NCBI RefSeq assembly: GCF_900323885.1
Contig: NZ_OOHJ01000018.1
Coordinates: 1,661,001-1,725,000, forward strand
Reading direction: 5' to 3'
Origin: [Actinomadura] parvosata subsp. kistnae
GTDB lineage: Bacteria > Actinomycetota > Actinomycetes > Streptosporangiales > Streptosporangiaceae
DNA: 64,000 nucleotides
Every line of letters begins with the position of its first letter. Within the stretch, counting starts at the first letter, position 1. A model generated the notes under the pieces. That model did not search any database, was not told the origin of the DNA, and saw only the letters and a list, made by a program, of their open reading frames with translations. Positions 61,113 to 64,000 of this stretch are shown piece by piece. Both the position numbers and the translations under genes were made by a program.

Positions 61113-62075
61113 TCAGCCGGGCCGGCGCAGGGTGCGGCGCACGGCCAGGCCGCAGAACGCCGCCGACGCGACCGCCAGGATCCCCGCCTCGGTCCACTGG
61201 AAGCGCCAGAACCGGGACGCCGGATGGTAGTACACCGCGTACCGGTAGCCCTTGCCGAACAGGCACGCCTGCCACGCGTCGGCGTTCCTGCTGCTCTGGC
61301 CGACATCCACCCGGCGCGGGCAGCCGCTGCCGGCCGGCTCGGCCACCTCCTTCCCGGACGGCTCCACCCAGGCGGCGCTCACCAGCCGGGCGTCGGGGTC
61401 GTCGAGCAGCACGGTGCCGGACAGCTCGACCCGCGCCGGCTCGGCGTAGTGGTCGCTCAGCTGGAACAGCGTGAACATGGCCACCGCCACGCCGGCCACG
61501 GCCAGCGCCATCGCGGGCAGCGTCCGCCGGAACAGGGAGCCGGCCAGCGTGCCGAGCGCGAACGCGTACAGCCACCACGCCGCCGGCTCCACCCCGACCA
61601 TGTTGAACACGCCGATGTTGCCGAACGTGGAGTCGACGCCCGTCCGGAACACCGGCCGCCACAGGCTCACCATCAGCGACAGCAGCAGCCCGCCCGCCAC
61701 GACCGCCGCGCCCAGGACCGACAGCTTGACCGTCAGCCACCGCCACACGGGCACGGACTGGGTCCAGGCCAGGCGGTGGGTGCCGCGCTCGTACTCGCGG
61801 CCGAGCAGCGGCGCCCCCCAGAACGCGCCGATCAGCGCGGGGGCCACCAGCGGCATCCAGCCGAACACCGAGTAGACCGCGTCGTAGCGCCGCCCGAGCG
61901 CCACGGCCAGCTCGCCGCACGCCAGGGCGGGCCCCGGGCAGCCGGGCGGGGCGTGCTCGGCGACGTACCGGCTCGCCTCGATCGCCGAGGCCAGCAGCAG
62001 CACCCCCAGCAGCGCCAGGAAGCCCGCCGTCACGAGGATCTGCGCCCGGTGCTGGCGCCAGGTCACCCAGATCAC
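61113..62075 (-). CDS. ABC transporter permease (ABC-2-like)
   Basis: The product is 320 residues; GTG 62075 overlaps the ATPase stop by four bases (GTGA). Six or so hydrophobic helices are seen (ILVTAGFLALLGVLLLASAI; VYSVFGWMPLVAPALIGAFW; LGAAVVAGGLLLSLMVSLW; LAVAGVAVAMFTLFQL; AGILAVASAAFCGLAV), with a large Cys-containing extracellular loop (GSGCPRRVDVGQ and DAWQACLFGKGYRYAVYY) between the last two. It starts WVTWRQHRAQ, typical of permeases paired with YtrA-type GntR regulators. The likely role is efflux or envelope homeostasis; it could export the peptide product. Confidence 0.85.
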   Translation of the reverse strand: MIWVTWRQHRAQILVTAGFLALLGVLLLASAIEASRYVAEHAPPGCPGPALACGELAVALGRRYDAVYSVFGWMPLVAPALIGAFWGAPLLGREYERGTHRLAWTQSVPVWRWLTVKLSVLGAAVVAGGLLLSLMVSLWRPVFRTGVDSTFGNIGVFNMVGVEPAAWWLYAFALGTLAGSLFRRTLPAMALAVAGVAVAMFTLFQLSDHYAEPARVELSGTVLLDDPDARLVSAAWVEPSGKEVAEPAGSGCPRRVDVGQSSRNADAWQACLFGKGYRYAVYYHPASRFWRFQWTEAGILAVASAAFCGLAVRRTLRRPG

Positions 62076-62917
62076 GCGCCCACCCCCGTCAGGTCGGGCA
62101 GCGCCGCCGACTCGGGGCTGCGCAGGTAGCCCATGACCAGCTCCTCCAGCCCCGGGCGGCGCGCCCGCCAGCGCGGATCGGGCGGGCAGGCGCCCCTGAC
62201 CAGCATGCTGACCTGCCTGCCGGTACGGCTCGCGCTCACCACCCGCACCCCCGCCGCCGACGCCCCGTCGGGGCCGGTGAGCACGCGGTGCCCGTCGAGC
62301 AGCTCCTCGATGTCGCCGCTGACCTGCAGCCGGCCGCCGTTCAGCACCACCAGCCAGTCGCACGTCTCCTCCAGGTCGGAGACGACGTGCGAGGACAGCA
62401 GCACGGTCAGCTCCCGCTCGGCCACCTCCGCCATGATCGAGCGCATCACGTCGTGGCGGGCGAGCGGGTCGAGGTTGGCCAGCGGCTCGTCCAGCACGAG
62501 CAGGTCCGGCCGGACGGCCAGCGCGAGCGTGACCGCCACCTGCGCCTGCTGCCCGCCCGACAGCCCGCTCACCTTCCTGTCCAGCGGGATGCCCAGCGCG
62601 CCGAGGCGGCCGGCGGCGGCGTCGCCGTCCCAGCGGCGGTTCATGCGGCGGCCGAAGGCCAGCATCTCGGCGACGGTGAAGCTGTCGTACAGCGGCTTGT
62701 CCTGCGCCACGAACGCCGCCTCGCCGGCCACGCGGACGCTGCCCCGCGCGGGACGCAGCAGGCCGACGGCCGCGTGCATGAGCGTGGTCTTGCCCGCGCC
62801 GTTGGGCCCGACGAGCGCCGCCACCCGCCCGGCGGGGACCGCCAGCGAGCAGTCGCGCAGCGCCCACGTGCGGCGGTAGCGCACCCCCAGCCCGGTCGCC
62901 TCCAGCGCCGGGGTCAC
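62072..62917 (-). CDS. ABC transporter ATP-binding protein
   Basis: The product is 281 residues from GTG 62917, which overlaps the GntR stop (GTGA). Walker A GPNGAGKTT (37-45), signature LSGGQQ (119-124), Walker B LLVLDEP (139-145) and the H-loop SSHVVSDLE are intact. The Q-loop reads VAQDKPLYD. The C-terminal tail is short. With the next gene it forms a two-component exporter. Confidence 0.93.
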   Translation of the reverse strand: MTPALEATGLGVRYRRTWALRDCSLAVPAGRVAALVGPNGAGKTTLMHAAVGLLRPARGSVRVAGEAAFVAQDKPLYDSFTVAEMLAFGRRMNRRWDGDAAAGRLGALGIPLDRKVSGLSGGQQAQVAVTLALAVRPDLLVLDEPLANLDPLARHDVMRSIMAEVAERELTVLLSSHVVSDLEETCDWLVVLNGGRLQVSGDIEELLDGHRVLTGPDGASAAGVRVVSASRTGRQVSMLVRGACPPDPRWRARRPGLEELVMGYLRSPESAALPDLTGVGA

Positions 62918-63315
62918 GCCGCGCCCTCCTTCGCGGCGTCGGCCAGGACCACGGCGAACAGCGCCCGCAGGTCCTCCTGGTCGAGCCCGGCCGCGCGGGC
63001 CTCGCGCACCCACGCCTCCAGGGTGCGGCGCAGCCGCGTGTGCTCGGCGAGCGTCGGGCCCGCCACACCCTGCCGGACGAACGTGCCCATCCCCGGCCGC
63101 CCCTCGACCAGCCCTTCGCGCTCCAGCTCCCGGTAGGCCTTGAGCACCGTGTTGGGGTTGATGGCCAGGCTCTCGACCACCTCGCGGGCGGTGGGCAGCT
63201 GGTCGCCGGGCCGCAGCGTGCCGAGCCGCAGCGCCTGTTTCACCTGGTGGACGAGCTGCAGGTACGTCGACACGCCCGAGCCGCGGTCCAGGTCGAACTC
63301 GATCAACCGTAACAC
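62914..63315 (-). CDS. GntR family regulator, YtrA type
   Basis: The product is 133 residues; GTG 63315 with GAAAGGGT upstream. The winged HTH (YLQLVHQVKQALRLGTLRPG; QLPTAREVVESLAINPNTVL; KAYRELEREGLVEGRPGMGT) is followed by a short helical tail (residues 85-133), as in YtrA regulators that control adjacent ABC transporters. A perfect inverted repeat covers its start, so it probably represses its own operon and responds to cell-wall or antibiotic stress. Confidence 0.93.
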   Translation of the reverse strand: MLRLIEFDLDRGSGVSTYLQLVHQVKQALRLGTLRPGDQLPTAREVVESLAINPNTVLKAYRELEREGLVEGRPGMGTFVRQGVAGPTLAEHTRLRRTLEAWVREARAAGLDQEDLRALFAVVLADAAKEGAA

Positions 63316-63346
63316 CCTTTCACTAATGGAATAGTGAAAGGGTGTT
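63311..63346. promoter_or_regulatory. GntR operator: perfect 15-bp inverted repeat covering the gntR start
   Basis: AACACCCTTTCACTA (63311-63325) is repeated as its exact complement TAGTGAAAGGGTGTT (63332-63346) after six bases. The left arm contains the GTG start codon and ribosome site of gntR. Binding would block both transcription and, as a hairpin in RNA, translation. Confidence 0.75.
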
Positions 63347-63374
63347 GCTTCTGATCGTCCGTGTCAACCCGGGG

Positions 63375-64000
63375 TCAGCGCTTGCGGATGACCGTGACGC
63401 CGTCGCGCAGGGGCAGCATCACCGCGTCCACCCGGTCGTCGGCCGCCACCAGGTCGTTGAGCCCGCGCATGGCGGTGTGCCGCGGATCCTGGTGGACGGG
63501 GTCGAGAACCCGCCCACCCTGGAGGACGTTGTCCAGGACGATCACGCCGCCGGGGCGCAGGCGGAGCAGGATCTCCTCGTAGTACGCGGGATAGCTCTCC
63601 TTGTCGGCGTCGATGAAGGCGAAGTCGTACTCGGCCGTGGCCGGCAGGGCGCGCAGGCTGTCGAGGGCGGGGCCGAGGCGCAGCTCGATCCGGTCCGACA
63701 CCCCGGCCTTCTCCCAGTGGCGGGCCGCGATGGAGGTCCACTCGTCGCTCACGTCCAGGGCCAGGAGCCGGCCGCCGGCGGGCAGGCCGCGGGCGATGCA
63801 GATCGAGGAGTAGCCGGTGAAGACGCCCACCTCGACGGCCCGCCGGGCGCCGGTGAGCCGGACGAGCATGGTCAGCAGGGCGCCCTCGTCGGCGGTGATC
63901 TGCATGCCGGACGAGCCGCCGGTGGCCGTGCGGGTCTCGGCGGCGAGGTCGCGCAGCACGGCGTCGGCCGGCGTGCTGTGCTGCAGCGTGTAGTCGGCGA
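63375..64000 (-). CDS. O-methyltransferase (caffeoyl-CoA type), 5' end beyond the window
   Basis: The gene enters from the right edge and stops at 63375; 208 residues are visible. The SAM-binding core is complete (AVEVGVFTGYSSICIARGLP, then LALDVSDEW, FIDADKESYPAYYEEIL and GGVIVLDNVLQGGRV). The DAD and DN metal ligands of the Mg-dependent catechol O-methyltransferase family are present. It is on the same strand as the GntR-ABC-peptide cluster, but the palindrome and a gap of 59 bases separate them, so joint function is uncertain. Confidence 0.92.
   Translation of the reverse strand, partial: ADYTLQHSTPADAVLRDLAAETRTATGGSSGMQITADEGALLTMLVRLTGARRAVEVGVFTGYSSICIARGLPAGGRLLALDVSDEWTSIAARHWEKAGVSDRIELRLGPALDSLRALPATAEYDFAFIDADKESYPAYYEEILLRLRPGGVIVLDNVLQGGRVLDPVHQDPRHTAMRGLNDLVAADDRVDAVMLPLRDGVTVIRKR

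Overview
This window is high-GC DNA with GTG starts and overlapping ATGA/GTGA gene joints. It carries pafA (Pup ligase), a two-domain chitin-active AA10 enzyme, a GH92 mannosidase and DNRLRE-type secreted proteins. These point to a filamentous actinomycete, most likely of the Streptosporangiales (Nonomuraea-like). The family-level placement is inference. No rRNA, complete tRNA, CRISPR array, transposase or integrase was found.

Accessory left part (1-24.7 kb). The left edge holds a TetR tail and a LysR/SUKH hybrid remnant. Next is a secreted giant protein of about 1,915 residues ending in a NucA/NucB-like nuclease domain, followed by a DUF6461 gene; an inverted, frameshifted relative of that gene lies on the other side. 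A sigma-like/TetR pair follows. Then comes a candidate defence island: HerA ATPase, NurA nuclease, a membrane protein, an SF1 helicase, a PD-(D/E)XK nuclease and an HNH nuclease. A MazG-like protein and a WXG-like / RelA-SpoT-type toxin / putative immunity cassette come next, then a frameshifted serine hydrolase remnant and a MerR-controlled aldo/keto reductase.

Middle part (24.8-58 kb). This looks like ordinary actinomycete chromosome. It holds pafA, DUF4291, an epimerase, two CAP proteins, a methyltransferase, the AA10 enzyme, a Ser/Thr kinase coupled to a WD40 protein, stress and detoxification genes with their regulators (XRE, HxlR, ECF sigma), an RtcB-like ligase, a ZIP transporter, an unusual cytochrome b, GH92, a lipid kinase, an S4 protein, and a MoxR-DUF58-VWA-VWA operon led by an HtrA-like protease.

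Right end (58.1-64 kb). All genes run on the minus strand with short gaps: GntR, ABC ATPase, ABC permease, phosphotransferase, a 28-codon peptide gene, a ThiF/MccB-like adenylating enzyme with an N-terminal peptide-clamp-like region, and an SDR; an O-methyltransferase lies upstream. The peptide ends in Asn, as MccA precursors do, and a stem-loop separates it from the mccB-like gene. I read this as a candidate microcin C-like peptide-nucleotide locus, and it is the most interesting item in the window.
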